Positions 1 to 9,599 of a DNA stretch of 64,000 nucleotides are shown piece after piece (position 1 is the first letter of the stretch; each line of letters begins with the position of its first letter). The translations under genes were made by a program, and so were the position numbers. The stretch spans positions 2,294,001 to 2,358,000 of the forward strand of contig NZ_CP073066.1 of NCBI RefSeq assembly GCF_018314255.1, given 5' to 3'. The DNA is from Lentilactobacillus buchneri. GTDB lineage: Bacteria > Bacillota > Bacilli > Lactobacillales > Lactobacillaceae. The notes under the pieces are model-generated. The model was given only the letters and a program-made list of their open reading frames with translations. It was not told the DNA's origin and did no database searches.

Positions 1-311
1 TCTTTGATGATGACAACGAGCGGGCCTGCACGGTCATTGTGCCTGACTACCAGTTGTCATTAGCAATTGGTAAGAAGGGGCAAAATGCTCGGTTGGCAGC
101 TAAGCTAACGGGCTTCAAGATTGACATCAAATCAGAAACTGAAGCCAAGGAAATTCTTGCCGACAAAGCCGCTGCCGCTAGCGATGATACAGAAGCTGAT
201 GAGGCTTCCGACCAAGGCGATCAAACAGAGGATTCAACTGAGGATGCCCCGACAGACGGTGCGGATGTTAATACCAATCCCGATGAGTCGAATGAGGACA
301 CTCAAGACTAA
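1..311 (+). CDS. nusA: NusA C-terminal part (partial, runs off the left edge)
   Basis: This is the 3' end of the transcription termination/antitermination factor NusA, which binds RNA polymerase and nascent RNA through S1 and KH domains. The reading frame starts at base 3 in this window. The visible part carries the end of the second KH domain, with the motif [18 protein letters not shown] at about 50-105, where the GKKGQN loop is the KH RNA-binding signature. It is followed by a very acidic, low-complexity tail rich in Asp, Glu and Thr that ends in QD. Such acidic tails are common in lactobacilli. ylxR starts 18 bases after the stop, matching the usual nusA-ylxR-ylxQ-infB operon. Only about 100 codons are present, so the N-terminal RNA polymerase-binding and S1 domains cannot be judged. 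Confidence 0.95.
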   Translation, partial: FDDDNERACTVIVPDYQLSLAIGKKGQNARLAAKLTGFKIDIKSETEAKEILADKAAAASDDTEADEASDQGDQTEDSTEDAPTDGADVNTNPDESNEDTQD

Positions 312-329
312 TTTTTAGGAGGCGATTTT

Positions 330-629
330 TTGAAAAAACGAAAAATTCCAATGCGTAAAGATATCGTTACTGGTGAAATGGCGCCGAAAAAGGAATTAGT
401 CAGAATTGTCCGTGACTCAGACGGCCACGTTTCAATCGATGAGACTGGAAAGAAATCCGGCCGTGGTGCCTACATCTCAATTAACGTTGAGATTGCCCGC
501 AAAGCTAAAGCGGAACACACTTTTGAAAAAGTCTTTTCAACAACTTTGGATGACAACTTTTATGACGATCTAATTGCCTATGTTGACCATAAGCAAGCCC
601 GAAAAGAGTTGTTTGAAGATGGACAATGA
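330..629 (+). CDS. ylxR: YlxR family (DUF448) RNA-binding protein
   Basis: A 99-residue basic protein of the YlxR/DUF448 family, always found between nusA and infB in Firmicutes. The family motif region is present: KIPMRKDIVTGEMAPKKELVR near the N-terminus and GRGAYIS near residue 45, the conserved RGAY(I/V) signature. The start is a TTG placed just after a strong ribosome binding site (AGGAGG, 317-322). Family members are thought to bind RNA or act as nucleoid-associated regulators; the exact role in lactobacilli is not settled. The 3' end overlaps the start of ylxQ by 11 bases, implying translational coupling within the nusA operon. Confidence 0.93.
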   Translation: MKKRKIPMRKDIVTGEMAPKKELVRIVRDSDGHVSIDETGKKSGRGAYISINVEIARKAKAEHTFEKVFSTTLDDNFYDDLIAYVDHKQARKELFEDGQ

Positions 630-936
630 TCAGGCAATTTTGAATTTTTTAGGTCTGGCACGGCGGGCAAGCAAAATTGTCTCCGGTCAAGATATGCTTT
701 TGTCTCAAATCCGCAGCGGCAAGATTTTTTTCTTGTTTATCGCAGAAGACACCGGCAAGGCAACTCAAAAGAAGTTTAATGATAAGTCAAATTACTATCA
801 TATACCCGTGAATAACAGTTACACTAAAGCAGTGCTTAGTGAAGCAATTGGAATGAAACGAACCATTATTGGCATTTCCGATCGGGGTATGGCAAAAAAA
901 TTGGTTGAATTAACCGATAACAATAAAGGAGAGTGA
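619..936 (+). CDS. ylxQ: YlxQ, L7Ae/L30e-type ribosomal-protein-like protein
   Basis: A 105-residue member of the L7Ae/L30e/S12e/Gadd45 RNA-binding family, which recognises kink-turn RNA. Typical family features are the [13 protein letters not shown] start, the LFIAEDTG strand and the [13 protein letters not shown]-terminal helix. The open frame extends upstream to 574, but the ATG at 619 is preferred: it begins at the family's usual N-terminus and overlaps the ylxR end by only 11 bases. Its job in Bacillus is not essential and is poorly defined. It lies between ylxR and infB with four bases to the infB start, so it is part of the translation-factor operon. Confidence 0.9.
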   Translation: MDNDQAILNFLGLARRASKIVSGQDMLLSQIRSGKIFFLFIAEDTGKATQKKFNDKSNYYHIPVNNSYTKAVLSEAIGMKRTIIGISDRGMAKKLVELTDNNKGE

Positions 937-940
937 TTAT

Positions 941-3517
941 ATGGGGAAAAAGCGAATTTACGAATTAGCTAAAGAACTGAATGTCTCCAGTAAGCAAATC
1001 GTTGACCGTGGTAATAAACAGGGCTTCGATATCAAAAATCACATGTCAACCGTTGACGCTAACCAAGAGCGTCAAATTCGGGCGATGTTTAGTAAAGGCG
1101 GCAATCAATCGACTGGAAACAGTCAATCAAGCCATAAGAGCAGCAATAACAATGTTCATTCAGCAAGCTCAAAGCCAAAAGAACATGCCACTGCTCATGC
1201 ACAAAGTCGACCGGCTGCTCACCATGACAGCAACGGGTCCCATCCGGTAAGCCGAAACACACAGCAGGCTAACCGAAATGCAGAGAGCAACCGTAGTAAC
1301 AACGGCCACTCAAGTGTTGCTCGCAACACAAATAATACTGCTCAAAGAAATCATTCCAACAATAATAACCATTCGAATAGTCAAAATCATTCCAACAATT
1401 CGAACCAGTCCAATAATCACCGGACCAACCAGAATAATGATCGACGCAATCACCAAGCTTCAAACAATTCATCCAATACGTCGACCCGTAATACAAACAG
1501 TCATTCAACTGGCAGCAATACAACTGCAAGCAATCATACCAGTTCGAATAATAACAGTAATACAAACCGTAGTTCCAACAATTTCTCAAATCACAATACC
1601 GGCAGTGGTCGTTTTGGCGGCAGCTTGAACCGGAATAATAATCGTGGCGGCTCCCGCAAAGCCAAGAAGAAGCGCAACAAGAAACAACGTAAGCAAAAGA
1701 ATCAACGATTGCGTGAAGTTGAACACCATGGTGCACCGGAACGAAAGAATCGTCCATTACCAAAGGTGCTTGAATATCAAGATGGTATGAACGCCCAGGA
1801 ATTGGGTAAATTGTTGCATCGTGAGCCAGCAGAAATTGTTAAGAAGCTATTTATGCTCGGCGTCATGGTGAACCAAAACCAATCACTTGATAAGGATACG
1901 ATTGAGATTTTGGCAGCCGACTATGGTATTGAAGCAAAAGAAAAAGTCCACGAAGATTTGTCCGATTTGGATAAGATCTTTGAAAAAGAAATGGAGAATA
2001 CCGATCACTTGGTATCCCGACCACCAGTTGTGACGATCATGGGACACGTTGACCATGGTAAAACCACTTTGCTGGATCACTTGCGGCATTCACACATTAC
2101 TGCTGGTGAAGCAGGGGGAATTACTCAAGCAATCGGTGCTTATCAAGTTCGTCACGGTGACAACCTGATCACTTTCTTGGATACTCCTGGACATGCCGCT
2201 TTTACTGAAATGCGTGCTCGTGGTGCCAATATTACCGATATCACGATTTTGGTGGTTGCTGCCGACGATGGCGTAATGCCTCAAACTATTGAGGCTATCA
2301 ACCATGCCAAAGCTGCCAAGACGCCAATCATTGTGGCTATCAACAAGATCGATAAACCGGATGCCAATCCACAACATGTTACCGATCAATTGATGCAGTA
2401 TGGTCTGGTTCCTGAAAAACTTGGTGGTGATACCATCTTCGTTGATATTTCAGCCAAATTTGGTAAGAATATTGACGAATTGCTTGATATGATCATCTTG
2501 GAAGCAGAAGTGATGGAATTGAAGGCTGATCCGGATCAACCCGCTGCCGGATCGGTAATTGAAGCTCGTCTGGATCAAGGTAAGGGGCCGGTTGCCACTT
2601 TACTGGTTCAACAAGGCACTTTACACGTCGGTGACCCAATCGTTGTTGGTCATACATTCGGCCGAGTGCGGACCATGACGAACGAACGTGGCCGCGATGT
2701 TAAGAAAGCGACGCCATCAAGCCCAGTATCAATCACTGGTTTGAATGAAGTACCAGAAGCCGGCGATCGTTACGTCGTCTTTGATGATGAAAAGACCGCT
2801 CGTGCCGTTGGTGAAGAACGTGCCAAGGAAGCTCAAGTTGAGGAACGACGAAAGACCACCCGGGTTACCTTGGACAGCTTGTTTGATTCGCTTAAAGAAG
2901 GCGAAATGAAGGAAGTTGACATCGTAATCAAAGCTGACGTGCAAGGCTCAGTTGAGGCTTTGGCTAACAGTCTGCAAAAGATTGAAGTTGAAGGCGTCAA
3001 GGTCAACATCATTCATTCCGGAGTTGGTGCGATTAATGAAAGTGATGTTGCCTTGGCCGAAGCCAGCAACGCCATTATCATTGGTTTCAACGTTCGACCG
3101 ACACCACAAGCCAAGTCACAGGCTGACAGCGACCACGTTGACATTCGTCTTCACCAAGTTATTTACAACGCCATTGATGAAGTTGAATCAGCAATGAAGG
3201 GGATGCTTGCTCCGACCTACACTGAACAAGTTACTGGTGAGGTTGAAGTGCGTGACATCTTCAAGGCTTCTAAAGTCGGAACGATTGCTGGTGGTATGGT
3301 GGTTGACGGTGTCGTTCAGAAGAATAGTAAAGTTCGTTTGATTCGTGACGGAGTCGTTGTCTATACCGGCGAATTAAACAGTTTGAAACGCTTCAAAGAT
3401 GACGTCAATGAAGTTAAACAAGGCTTTGAATTAGGTTTAACTATCAAAGATTATAACGATATCAAAGTCGGCGATGTGATTGAGGCATATGTCATGAAAC
3501 AAGTGCCTGTCAAGTAA
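941..3517 (+). CDS. infB: Translation initiation factor IF-2
   Basis: IF-2 is the GTPase that delivers initiator fMet-tRNA to the 30S subunit and promotes 70S joining. The 858-residue product has a short N-terminal IF2_N helix domain (about 1-55), a long Asn/Ser/His-rich disordered stretch (about 45-235), a basic [12 protein letters not shown] patch, and a second IF2_N-type domain (about 275-330). The GTPase domain has G1 GHVDHGKT (about 368), DTPGH (about 413) and NKID (about 467). Domains II-IV follow to the C-terminus. The start is an ATG after a GGAGAG ribosome binding site. Downstream rbfA follows after 15 bases. The N-terminal composition is unusual and is discussed in the findings; the G-domain is intact, so the gene should be functional. 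Confidence 0.98.
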   Translation: MGKKRIYELAKELNVSSKQIVDRGNKQGFDIKNHMSTVDANQERQIRAMFSKGGNQSTGNSQSSHKSSNNNVHSASSKPKEHATAHAQSRPAAHHDSNGSHPVSRNTQQANRNAESNRSNNGHSSVARNTNNTAQRNHSNNNNHSNSQNHSNNSNQSNNHRTNQNNDRRNHQASNNSSNTSTRNTNSHSTGSNTTASNHTSSNNNSNTNRSSNNFSNHNTGSGRFGGSLNRNNNRGGSRKAKKKRNKKQRKQKNQRLREVEHHGAPERKNRPLPKVLEYQDGMNAQELGKLLHREPAEIVKKLFMLGVMVNQNQSLDKDTIEILAADYGIEAKEKVHEDLSDLDKIFEKEMENTDHLVSRPPVVTIMGHVDHGKTTLLDHLRHSHITAGEAGGITQAIGAYQVRHGDNLITFLDTPGHAAFTEMRARGANITDITILVVAADDGVMPQTIEAINHAKAAKTPIIVAINKIDKPDANPQHVTDQLMQYGLVPEKLGGDTIFVDISAKFGKNIDELLDMIILEAEVMELKADPDQPAAGSVIEARLDQGKGPVATLLVQQGTLHVGDPIVVGHTFGRVRTMTNERGRDVKKATPSSPVSITGLNEVPEAGDRYVVFDDEKTARAVGEERAKEAQVEERRKTTRVTLDSLFDSLKEGEMKEVDIVIKADVQGSVEALANSLQKIEVEGVKVNIIHSGVGAINESDVALAEASNAIIIGFNVRPTPQAKSQADSDHVDIRLHQVIYNAIDEVESAMKGMLAPTYTEQVTGEVEVRDIFKASKVGTIAGGMVVDGVVQKNSKVRLIRDGVVVYTGELNSLKRFKDDVNEVKQGFELGLTIKDYNDIKVGDVIEAYVMKQVPVK

Positions 3518-3532
3518 TTTGGAGGTGTTTTG

Positions 3533-3886
3533 ATGGCTCATTATCGGGTTGGCCGATTAGAACAGGAAATTCAAAAAGAAGTTAACGACATTCTGTTAAA
3601 GCGGGTCCGCGATCCTCGAGTTCAGGGCGTCACTTTAACTGGTGTCGAAGTCACAGGTGATCTCCAGCAGGCGACCATTTATTACAGTATTTTGTCCGAT
3701 AAAAAAGAGGACGAAGAAACAACTGCAAAGGGATTGGAAAAAGCCAGCGGACTAATCCGCGGCGAACTTGGTCATCGGTTAAGCATTTATAAAACACCGG
3801 AAATCAAGTTCGAGCTGGACACATCAGTTCAGTATGGTGACAAGATTGACCGATTAATTAATAAATTAAATCAAGATGGTGAATAA
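3533..3886 (+). CDS. rbfA: Ribosome-binding factor A
   Basis: RbfA binds the 30S subunit during late 16S rRNA maturation and is needed for processing at low temperature. The protein is about 117 residues, normal for the family, with a single KH-like domain: RVGRLEQEIQKEVNDIL near the start, the conserved RDPR segment at about 28, and VTGDLQQATIYYS in the middle. An in-frame TTG lies one codon upstream, but the ATG at 3533 has ideal spacing from GGAGG at 3521. It ends the nusA operon: a strong terminator lies directly downstream. Confidence 0.95.
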   Translation: MAHYRVGRLEQEIQKEVNDILLKRVRDPRVQGVTLTGVEVTGDLQQATIYYSILSDKKEDEETTAKGLEKASGLIRGELGHRLSIYKTPEIKFELDTSVQYGDKIDRLINKLNQDGE

Positions 3887-3895
3887 TCATCTCAA

Positions 3896-3928
3896 CTGCC
3901 CACGCCTGAATGGCTGGGCAGTTTTTTT
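3896..3928 (+). terminator. Rho-independent terminator after rbfA
   Basis: CTGCCCA (3896-3902) pairs with TGGGCAG (3915-3921), with flanking A-T pairs, followed by seven T residues. It closes the nusA-rbfA operon just before the truB promoter. Confidence 0.88.
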
Positions 3929-3929
3929 G

Positions 3930-3938
3930 TGATATAAT
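3930..3938 (+). promoter_or_regulatory. Extended -10 promoter for truB-ribF
   Basis: TGATATAAT gives a perfect TATAAT (3933-3938) preceded by the TG of an extended -10 element. It sits right after the rbfA terminator and 31 bases before the truB start. No good -35 is visible, as is often the case with extended -10 promoters. Confidence 0.65.
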
Positions 3939-3969
3939 TTTCTTACATGAAAAAATTAGGAGAATTCGA

Positions 3970-4875
3970 ATGGATGGCGTAATTGCACTATATAAAGAAC
4001 GTGGCATGACAAGTCACGACTGCATCAGCAAGTTAAGAAAAATTTTGCACACCAAAAAAGTTGGCCATACCGGCACCTTGGATCCAAATGTCGATGGGGT
4101 GCTGCCAATTTGTATCGGCCAGGCGACCAAGATCAGTGAACTGTTAATGCAGTCCGGAAAAGTATATCGCGGTGCGATTACCCTGGGAGTTGCTTATGAT
4201 AGTGAGGATCTGGACGGTCACTTGATTGAACAGGTGCCGGTTAAAACGCCGCTGACGGATGAACAGATTAACGCCGCTCTGGCTCAATTGACCGGTGACA
4301 TTCTGCAGACGCCGCCGATGTATTCGGCCGTCAAAGTCAATGGCCACAAGCTCTATGAATATGCGCGCAAGGGGATCACCATTGACCGGGATCCACGTCC
4401 GATTCATATTGATTATTTTAAGCAAATTAAGCCGGCAACGTATGATGACGCTGCCCACACGCAGACAATCTATTTTGAAGTCGGCTGTTCAAAGGGGACT
4501 TACGTTAGAACGCTGGCAGTAGATTTTGGAAAACGGGTTGGCTTGCCGTCTGTCATGTCTGATCTGACCAGAATTAAAAGCGGTGGTTTTGATATTTCAC
4601 AGACATCCACTTTGGCTCAAGTCAAAGAAGCCGTTGCTGCGGAAGACCTGAGTATCGTCCTTCATCCGTTATCTGAAGCACTGGCGGAATATCCCGGTTA
4701 TCAATTGGACGACAGCCGCTGGTCAATCGTTTCTCATGGTGGCTTCTTGGACCAATCAATCAGTCCCACCCACGCGCCGGTGGTTCGATTAGATTATCAA
4801 CAACAGGTGAAAGCGTTATACCGATTGGATGAACAAATCGGTCAATACAGACCGTTTAGAATGTTTTTAGCTTAA
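3970..4875 (+). CDS. truB: tRNA pseudouridine(55) synthase
   Basis: TruB converts U55 to pseudouridine in the T-loop of all elongator tRNAs. The 301-residue protein begins MDGVIALYKERGMTSHD and has the catalytic GHTGTLDPNVDGVLP motif at about 34-48, whose Asp is the nucleophile, then KVYRGAITLG and CSKGTYVRTLAVDFG motifs. The frame is open to 3910, through the terminator, but the ATG at 3970 follows AGGAG at 3958-3962, so it is taken as the start. ribF follows after 18 bases and shares the promoter at 3930, a gene pairing kept across Firmicutes. Confidence 0.97.
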   Translation: MDGVIALYKERGMTSHDCISKLRKILHTKKVGHTGTLDPNVDGVLPICIGQATKISELLMQSGKVYRGAITLGVAYDSEDLDGHLIEQVPVKTPLTDEQINAALAQLTGDILQTPPMYSAVKVNGHKLYEYARKGITIDRDPRPIHIDYFKQIKPATYDDAAHTQTIYFEVGCSKGTYVRTLAVDFGKRVGLPSVMSDLTRIKSGGFDISQTSTLAQVKEAVAAEDLSIVLHPLSEALAEYPGYQLDDSRWSIVSHGGFLDQSISPTHAPVVRLDYQQQVKALYRLDEQIGQYRPFRMFLA

Positions 4876-4893
4876 TGAAGGTGGTTTTTAACA

Positions 4894-5850
4894 ATGCAAA
4901 TTTCAAGATTACACTATCCGTTGTCTGATGATTTTAAGGTCGATGGCCCGACTGTCGTTGCAATGGGATTTTTTGATGGCTTTCATAAAGGTCACCAAGC
5001 AGTTTTACAACGGGCAAAAACCGAGGCTGAAAAGCGCGGTGCCAAGTTGGCGGTGTTGACATACGATCATCATCCGGCAATTGTCTACCGAAAAATGTCG
5101 CCCCATGAACAGCGATATTTGACGCTGAATGATTATAAAATGCAGCTGCTAAGAGATTTTGGTGTTGACCAAGTCTTTCTGGTGAATTATTCGTATGATT
5201 TTCAAAGTCAAACTCCGGAAGAATTTATCAACAACTTTCTCAAGCGGTTCAATGCAGTGGCAGTCGTGGCTGGTTTTGATCACACCTATGGTGATAAAAA
5301 AGTGGCCACGATGGCCAATTTCCCCAAATTTGTTAAAGGGGCTTTTGACGTCATCACAGTGCCGTCTGTCGACATTAATGATAAAAAGGTCAGTTCGACC
5401 CGGATTCGGATTGAATTGGATTCAGGTGACGTTGATAGTGTTACCAAATTGTTGGGGCGCCCATTTCAAACCCGTGGCGTCATTGTCCACGGCGAGGAGC
5501 GGGGGCGACTGTTGGGCTATCCAACTGCCAACGTTGAACACTCAGAATATCAATGGCTGCCAACGATTGGAATCTACGTGGTTACCGTCGAAATTGCCGA
5601 CAAAAAGTACTTGGGAATGGCTTCAATCGGCAAGAATGTGACCTTCTCGGATGTTCATCCGATGACGGTGGAAATCAATTTGATGGATTTTGACCGCAAC
5701 ATCTATGGTGAAGTCGTCAACGTGAACTGGCTTTCATACTTAAGAGCTGAGATCAAATTTCAGACTCCTGAAGATTTAATTGATCAGTTGGATAAAGACA
5801 AAGTTGCGACCCGTGAGTACTTAGAGCAGCATCCTGAGATCTTGAATTAG
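4894..5850 (+). CDS. ribF: Bifunctional riboflavin kinase / FAD synthetase
   Basis: RibF phosphorylates riboflavin to FMN and adenylates FMN to FAD. The 318-residue protein has the N-terminal nucleotidyl-transferase domain (GFFDGFHKGHQ at about 27-37, a variant of the HxGH class signature; DHTYG; SSTRIR at about 168-173) and the C-terminal kinase domain (HGEERGRLLGYPTANV at about 201-216). Both are complete. It lies after truB in a two-gene operon. The stop codon lies inside the first of several heat-shock operator half sites (5847-5864), so its mRNA end borders the hrcA regulatory region; no separate terminator is seen. It would process riboflavin imported by RibU encoded at 59629. Confidence 0.97.
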   Translation: MQISRLHYPLSDDFKVDGPTVVAMGFFDGFHKGHQAVLQRAKTEAEKRGAKLAVLTYDHHPAIVYRKMSPHEQRYLTLNDYKMQLLRDFGVDQVFLVNYSYDFQSQTPEEFINNFLKRFNAVAVVAGFDHTYGDKKVATMANFPKFVKGAFDVITVPSVDINDKKVSSTRIRIELDSGDVDSVTKLLGRPFQTRGVIVHGEERGRLLGYPTANVEHSEYQWLPTIGIYVVTVEIADKKYLGMASIGKNVTFSDVHPMTVEINLMDFDRNIYGEVVNVNWLSYLRAEIKFQTPEDLIDQLDKDKVATREYLEQHPEILN

Positions 5851-5855
5851 CACTA

Positions 5856-5882
5856 TTAGCACTCTACACAAAATAATGCTAA
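5856..5882 (+). promoter_or_regulatory. Second, degenerate CIRCE element
   Basis: TTAGCACTC (5856-5864), nine bases, then TAATGCTAA (5874-5882), matching the right arm GAGTGCTAA at seven of nine positions. The left arm is perfect. A further tandem copy of the left arm, TTAGCACTA (5847-5855), overlaps the ribF stop codon. A likely auxiliary HrcA site upstream of the main operator. Confidence 0.6.
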
Positions 5883-5899
5883 AATAAGGCTATATTCCC

Positions 5900-5928
5900 T
5901 TGACTTATAACAGACGGTTTGTTAAATT
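5900..5928 (+). promoter_or_regulatory. hrcA operon promoter
   Basis: TTGACT (5900-5905), 17 bases, TAAATT (5923-5928). The start of transcription would fall about 5935, immediately before the perfect CIRCE, so HrcA binding would block initiation or early elongation. Confidence 0.7.
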
Positions 5929-5939
5929 ATAAATGTGCC

Positions 5940-5966
5940 TTAGCACTCGGTTATATTGAGTGCTAA
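5940..5966 (+). promoter_or_regulatory. CIRCE operator (HrcA binding site)
   Basis: A perfect CIRCE: TTAGCACTC (5940-5948), nine-base spacer, GAGTGCTAA (5958-5966). It lies between the promoter and the hrcA ribosome binding site. In Firmicutes HrcA binds it to repress the dnaK operon, with GroEL helping HrcA fold. Confidence 0.97.
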
Positions 5967-5981
5967 AAAGAGGTGATTTGG

Positions 5982-7019
5982 GTGCTAACGGATAGGCAAA
6001 AAGATATTCTTCAAATAATCATTCGTGATTACACAAGAACGGGAATGCCAGTTGGTTCCAAGGCATTGGCTGAGGAGTTTCCGACCCACGTTAGTTCCGC
6101 GACGGTCAGAAATGATATGGCTGCACTTGAATCAAAGGGCTTAATTACGAAGACTCACTTTTCTTCCGGACGGGTTCCATCGATCGAAGGTTATCGTTAC
6201 TATGTTGATAACCTCGTTCAGCCGGACCCGCTGGACGAAGGTGCGGAAGACTTAATCAAAACTTCTTTTAACAGTGAGTTCAATCGGATTGACGAGATTG
6301 TCCAGGAGTCAGCCAAAGTATTGTCAGATTTGACAAATTACATGGCGCTGACTTTTAATCCAGAGTCTGGCGATAACTTGAAACTTGGCGGTTTCCGGTT
6401 GGTCAAGTTGGATGATCGTCAGGTAATGGCCATCATCGTTACCAACACAGGTCACGTCATTGATAAGATTTTCAGGCTGGCCAACGTCTCGTCCGAGCAA
6501 CTTGAAACCATTGTGAATATCATTAACAGCGAACTGGTCGGCAAGCCGCTCAAGGATGTCATGGACAAGTTAAAATTTGATATTCCAATGTTGATGACCA
6601 AATATATTCAGACCCCCGAAGGCTTCTTGAAGATCTTCGGGGACATGCTGGACGAAGCGGGCCGAGATAAAGTTCACGTTGATGGTGAACTGAATCTATT
6701 GAAGTTTGCGGAACGGCAAAATGTTGACCGGCTTAAGCCACTCTACAATTTACTGGGCACCGAGGACTCGGTTTCAAAGATTATTGATCCCAACTCTAAA
6801 GATGTTCAGGTCAGAATTGGCGGCGAGCTGCGCAACGACCTGTTAAAAGATTATAGTATTATCACAGGAACTTATGATTTGAAAGAGTATGGTCATGGCG
6901 TGATTGCAGTCATTGGACCAACCAGAATGCCTTACTCAAAGGTCATCGGAATTGTTGGTGCTTTGCGGGAAGAATTGACCAAGAAGTTACTTGGCTACTA
7001 CGATGACGATAATCAATAA
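5982..7019 (+). CDS. hrcA: Heat-inducible transcription repressor HrcA
   Basis: HrcA represses the dnaK and groESL operons through CIRCE. The product is about 345 residues, normal for the family, with an N-terminal winged helix (LTDRQKDILQIIIRDY, then VSSATVRNDMAALESKGLI at about 38-56) and the central and C-terminal dimerisation domains. The GTG at 5982 is preferred over the in-frame GTG at 5973, which lies inside the AGAGGTG ribosome binding site. The gene is autoregulated by the CIRCE just upstream. grpE starts 17 bases after it, giving the order hrcA-grpE-dnaK. Confidence 0.96.
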   Translation: MLTDRQKDILQIIIRDYTRTGMPVGSKALAEEFPTHVSSATVRNDMAALESKGLITKTHFSSGRVPSIEGYRYYVDNLVQPDPLDEGAEDLIKTSFNSEFNRIDEIVQESAKVLSDLTNYMALTFNPESGDNLKLGGFRLVKLDDRQVMAIIVTNTGHVIDKIFRLANVSSEQLETIVNIINSELVGKPLKDVMDKLKFDIPMLMTKYIQTPEGFLKIFGDMLDEAGRDKVHVDGELNLLKFAERQNVDRLKPLYNLLGTEDSVSKIIDPNSKDVQVRIGGELRNDLLKDYSIITGTYDLKEYGHGVIAVIGPTRMPYSKVIGIVGALREELTKKLLGYYDDDNQ

Positions 7020-7036
7020 TTTAAGGAGGCGATTGT

Positions 7037-7645
7037 TTGGCAGAAAACAAAGATGATTCGGTTAAGAAGAATCCAAGTGGGCCAACACAGGACCAATCAA
7101 CTCAACCAGCCAAGGCAGCCAAAAAGGCAGCTAAGCCGGAAAAAAAGGCTGATCAGGCCAAAAGCCCAGACGCAAATGATATTAAAAAGTTGAAACAAAC
7201 GGTAGTCGATTTACAAAAGAAACTTGATGCAATGGAAGATAAGTTCCTTCGTGCGGAAGCCGATATGCGAAATATTGAAACCCATGCCAAGAAGGAACAG
7301 GCTGATTTAATCAAGTATGACGGCCAGCAGCTGGCCCATGATATCCTGCCCATTGTTGATAACCTGCAGCGAGCACTTAAAGTTGATGTCACTGACGAAA
7401 GCGGCAAGCAACTTAAGCAGGGGGTTTCAATGGTTTACGAGCATTTCACCAAGGCTTTGTCTGATAATGGCGTTGAGGTGATTGATGCGTTGAACAAACC
7501 ATTTGATCCCAAATTCGATCAGGCTGTTCAAACGGCGCCGGCAGATGATGATCATCCAGCTGACACGGTTGTTCAGGTCCTCCAAGACGGATATCGTTTG
7601 AAGGACCGAGTGCTTCGACCAGCGATGGTTGTTGTAGCAAAATAA
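7037..7645 (+). CDS. grpE: Nucleotide exchange factor GrpE
   Basis: GrpE releases ADP from DnaK. The 202-residue product has a low-complexity Lys/Ala/Pro/Gln-rich N-terminus (about 1-50), a long coiled coil (LKQTVVDLQKKLDAMEDKFLR), and the C-terminal beta domain with family motifs such as DILPIVDNLQRAL and FDPKFDQAVQ. The start is TTG after AAGGAGG at 7023-7029. It lies between hrcA and dnaK and is presumably under the same CIRCE control. Confidence 0.96.
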   Translation: MAENKDDSVKKNPSGPTQDQSTQPAKAAKKAAKPEKKADQAKSPDANDIKKLKQTVVDLQKKLDAMEDKFLRAEADMRNIETHAKKEQADLIKYDGQQLAHDILPIVDNLQRALKVDVTDESGKQLKQGVSMVYEHFTKALSDNGVEVIDALNKPFDPKFDQAVQTAPADDDHPADTVVQVLQDGYRLKDRVLRPAMVVVAK

Positions 7646-7672
7646 AACTTTAAAAGAAAAAGAGGATTATTT

Positions 7673-9544
7673 ATGGCAAGTAATAAAATTATTGGTATTG
7701 ATTTAGGAACTACTAACTCTGCCGTTGCTGTTCTTGAAGGCAGCGCGCCTAAAATTATTCCAAACCCGGAAGGTGCCCGTACGACACCATCAGTTGTTGC
7801 ATTTAAAGATGGTCAGCCACAAGTTGGTGAAGTTGCCAAGCGACAAGAAATCACCAACCCTAACACGGTTCGCTCAATCAAGAGTCACATGGGTGAACAA
7901 GGTTACACTGTTGACATTGAAGGCAAGAAATACACCCCTCAACAAATTTCTGCGATGATTTTACAGTACATCAAGGACTTTGCTGAAGATTATTTAGGTG
8001 ACAAGGTTGAAAATGCCGTTATCACTGTTCCTGCCTACTTCAATGATGCACAGCGTCAAGCGACTAAAGATGCTGGTAAAATTGCCGGTTTAAACGTTAA
8101 GCGAATCATCAACGAACCAACTGCCGCTGCATTGGCATATGGTTTGGACAAACAGGAGAAAGATGAAAAGATTCTGGTTTACGATTTAGGTGGTGGGACG
8201 TTTGATGTTTCCATCCTTGAATTGGGTGACGGTGTCTTCCAAGTTCTCTCAACCAATGGTGATACACATCTTGGTGGTGATGACTTTGACCAACGAATTA
8301 TTGACTGGTTGGTTGACGGTTTCAAGAAGGATAATGGCGTTGACTTATCCAAAGATAAGATGGCTTTGCAACGTTTGAAGGATGCCGCTGAAAAGGCCAA
8401 GAAGGATCTCTCTGGTGTTACTGAATCAGAAATCAGTTTGCCATTTATTTCGGCCGGTGACAACGGTCCATTGCATCTGCAAACAACCTTGACTCGTGCC
8501 AAGTTTAACGAATTGACTGCCGACTTGGTTGCCAAGACCAAGGTCCCATTTGATAATGCCTTGAAAGATGCCAAATTAAGTACTTCAGACATTGATCAAG
8601 TGATCTTAAACGGTGGTTCAACTCGAATTCCTGCCGTCCAAGAAGCCGTCAAATCATGGACTGGTAAAGATTCAAACCACTCAATCAACCCTGATGAAGC
8701 CGTTGCTTTGGGTGCCGCTGTTCAAGGTGGTGTGATCACCGGTGATGTTAAAGACGTTGTCTTGCTTGATGTTACCCCATTGTCATTGGGTATTGAAACC
8801 ATGGGTGGTGTCTTCACCAAGCTGATCGATCGCAACACGACCATTCCTACCAGCAAGTCACAAGTCTTCTCAACAGCTGCTGATAACCAACCTGCCGTAG
8901 ACATTCACGTTCTTCAAGGTGAACGTCCAATGGCTGCTGACGACAAGACGTTGGGTCAATTCCAGTTGACTGACATTCCGGCTGCTCCTCGTGGGGTTCC
9001 TCAAATCGAAGTTAAGTTTGATATTGACAAGAACGGCATTGTGAACGTTTCTGCCAAGGATAAGGGAACCGGTAAAGAGCAGAAGATCACCATCAAAGAT
9101 TCATCAGGCCTTTCCGATGAAGAGATTCAAAAGATGATGAAGGAAGCTAAAGAAAACGAAGAGGCTGATAAGCAACGTAAGGAATCAGCTGATTTGAACA
9201 ACGAAGTCGACCAATTGATCTTCCAGACTGACAAGACTCTCAAAGACGTCAAGGGTAAGGTTTCCGATGACGAAATCAAGAAGGCTGAAGATGCACGTGA
9301 TGCCCTCAAGAAAGCTAAGGAAGACAATAACGTTGACGAAATGAAGTCTAAGAAGGACGATTTGAACAAGATTGTTCAAGATTTGGCTGTCAAGCTGTAT
9401 CAACAACAGGCTCCTAAAGACGGCGGTGCTGCTGCCGGCGAAGGTGCCAAGGGTGGTTCAACTGATGACAAATCCGACGGCAAAGGTGACGACGGCACCG
9501 TTGACGGCGACTTCCACGAAGTTCACGATGATGATAAAAAGTAA
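7673..9544 (+). CDS. dnaK: Chaperone DnaK (Hsp70)
   Basis: DnaK is the ATP-dependent Hsp70 chaperone. The 623-residue protein has the ATPase domain ([16 protein letters not shown] at about 7-22, [17 protein letters not shown] at about 169-185, [14 protein letters not shown] at about 312), the interdomain linker [12 protein letters not shown], the substrate domain, and a helical lid. The tail is Gly/Ala/Asp-rich and ends with an acidic HEVHDDDKK. The GrpE-binding insert common to Gram-negatives is shortened, as expected for Gram-positives. ATG follows AAAGAGG. A terminator-like hairpin follows, so dnaJ expression may be partly uncoupled. Confidence 0.98.
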   Translation: MASNKIIGIDLGTTNSAVAVLEGSAPKIIPNPEGARTTPSVVAFKDGQPQVGEVAKRQEITNPNTVRSIKSHMGEQGYTVDIEGKKYTPQQISAMILQYIKDFAEDYLGDKVENAVITVPAYFNDAQRQATKDAGKIAGLNVKRIINEPTAAALAYGLDKQEKDEKILVYDLGGGTFDVSILELGDGVFQVLSTNGDTHLGGDDFDQRIIDWLVDGFKKDNGVDLSKDKMALQRLKDAAEKAKKDLSGVTESEISLPFISAGDNGPLHLQTTLTRAKFNELTADLVAKTKVPFDNALKDAKLSTSDIDQVILNGGSTRIPAVQEAVKSWTGKDSNHSINPDEAVALGAAVQGGVITGDVKDVVLLDVTPLSLGIETMGGVFTKLIDRNTTIPTSKSQVFSTAADNQPAVDIHVLQGERPMAADDKTLGQFQLTDIPAAPRGVPQIEVKFDIDKNGIVNVSAKDKGTGKEQKITIKDSSGLSDEEIQKMMKEAKENEEADKQRKESADLNNEVDQLIFQTDKTLKDVKGKVSDDEIKKAEDARDALKKAKEDNNVDEMKSKKDDLNKIVQDLAVKLYQQQAPKDGGAAAGEGAKGGSTDDKSDGKGDDGTVDGDFHEVHDDDKK

Positions 9545-9572
9545 TTTATAATCAGATATTGTAATGAGAAGT

Positions 9573-9599
9573 CAAGGCCGGCTGGCTTTGGCTTTTTGT
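9573..9599 (+). terminator. Probable terminator between dnaK and dnaJ
   Basis: CAAGGCC (9573-9579) pairs with GGCTTTG (9584-9590) including one G-T pair, with a four-base loop, followed by GCTTTTTG. A moderate terminator that would reduce read-through from dnaK into dnaJ. A weak promoter-like TATATT lies at 9610-9615 before dnaJ. Confidence 0.6.

Noticed and set aside
1269..1763. A 164-codon open frame on the minus strand inside infB
   Set aside because: It lies opposite the Asn/Ser-rich part of IF-2; AAT, AAC and AGC codons read on the reverse strand give Ile, Val, Ala or Tyr, Cys-type codons and few stops. No ribosome binding site is seen, and the product is a Tyr/Cys/Asn-rich string without a domain.
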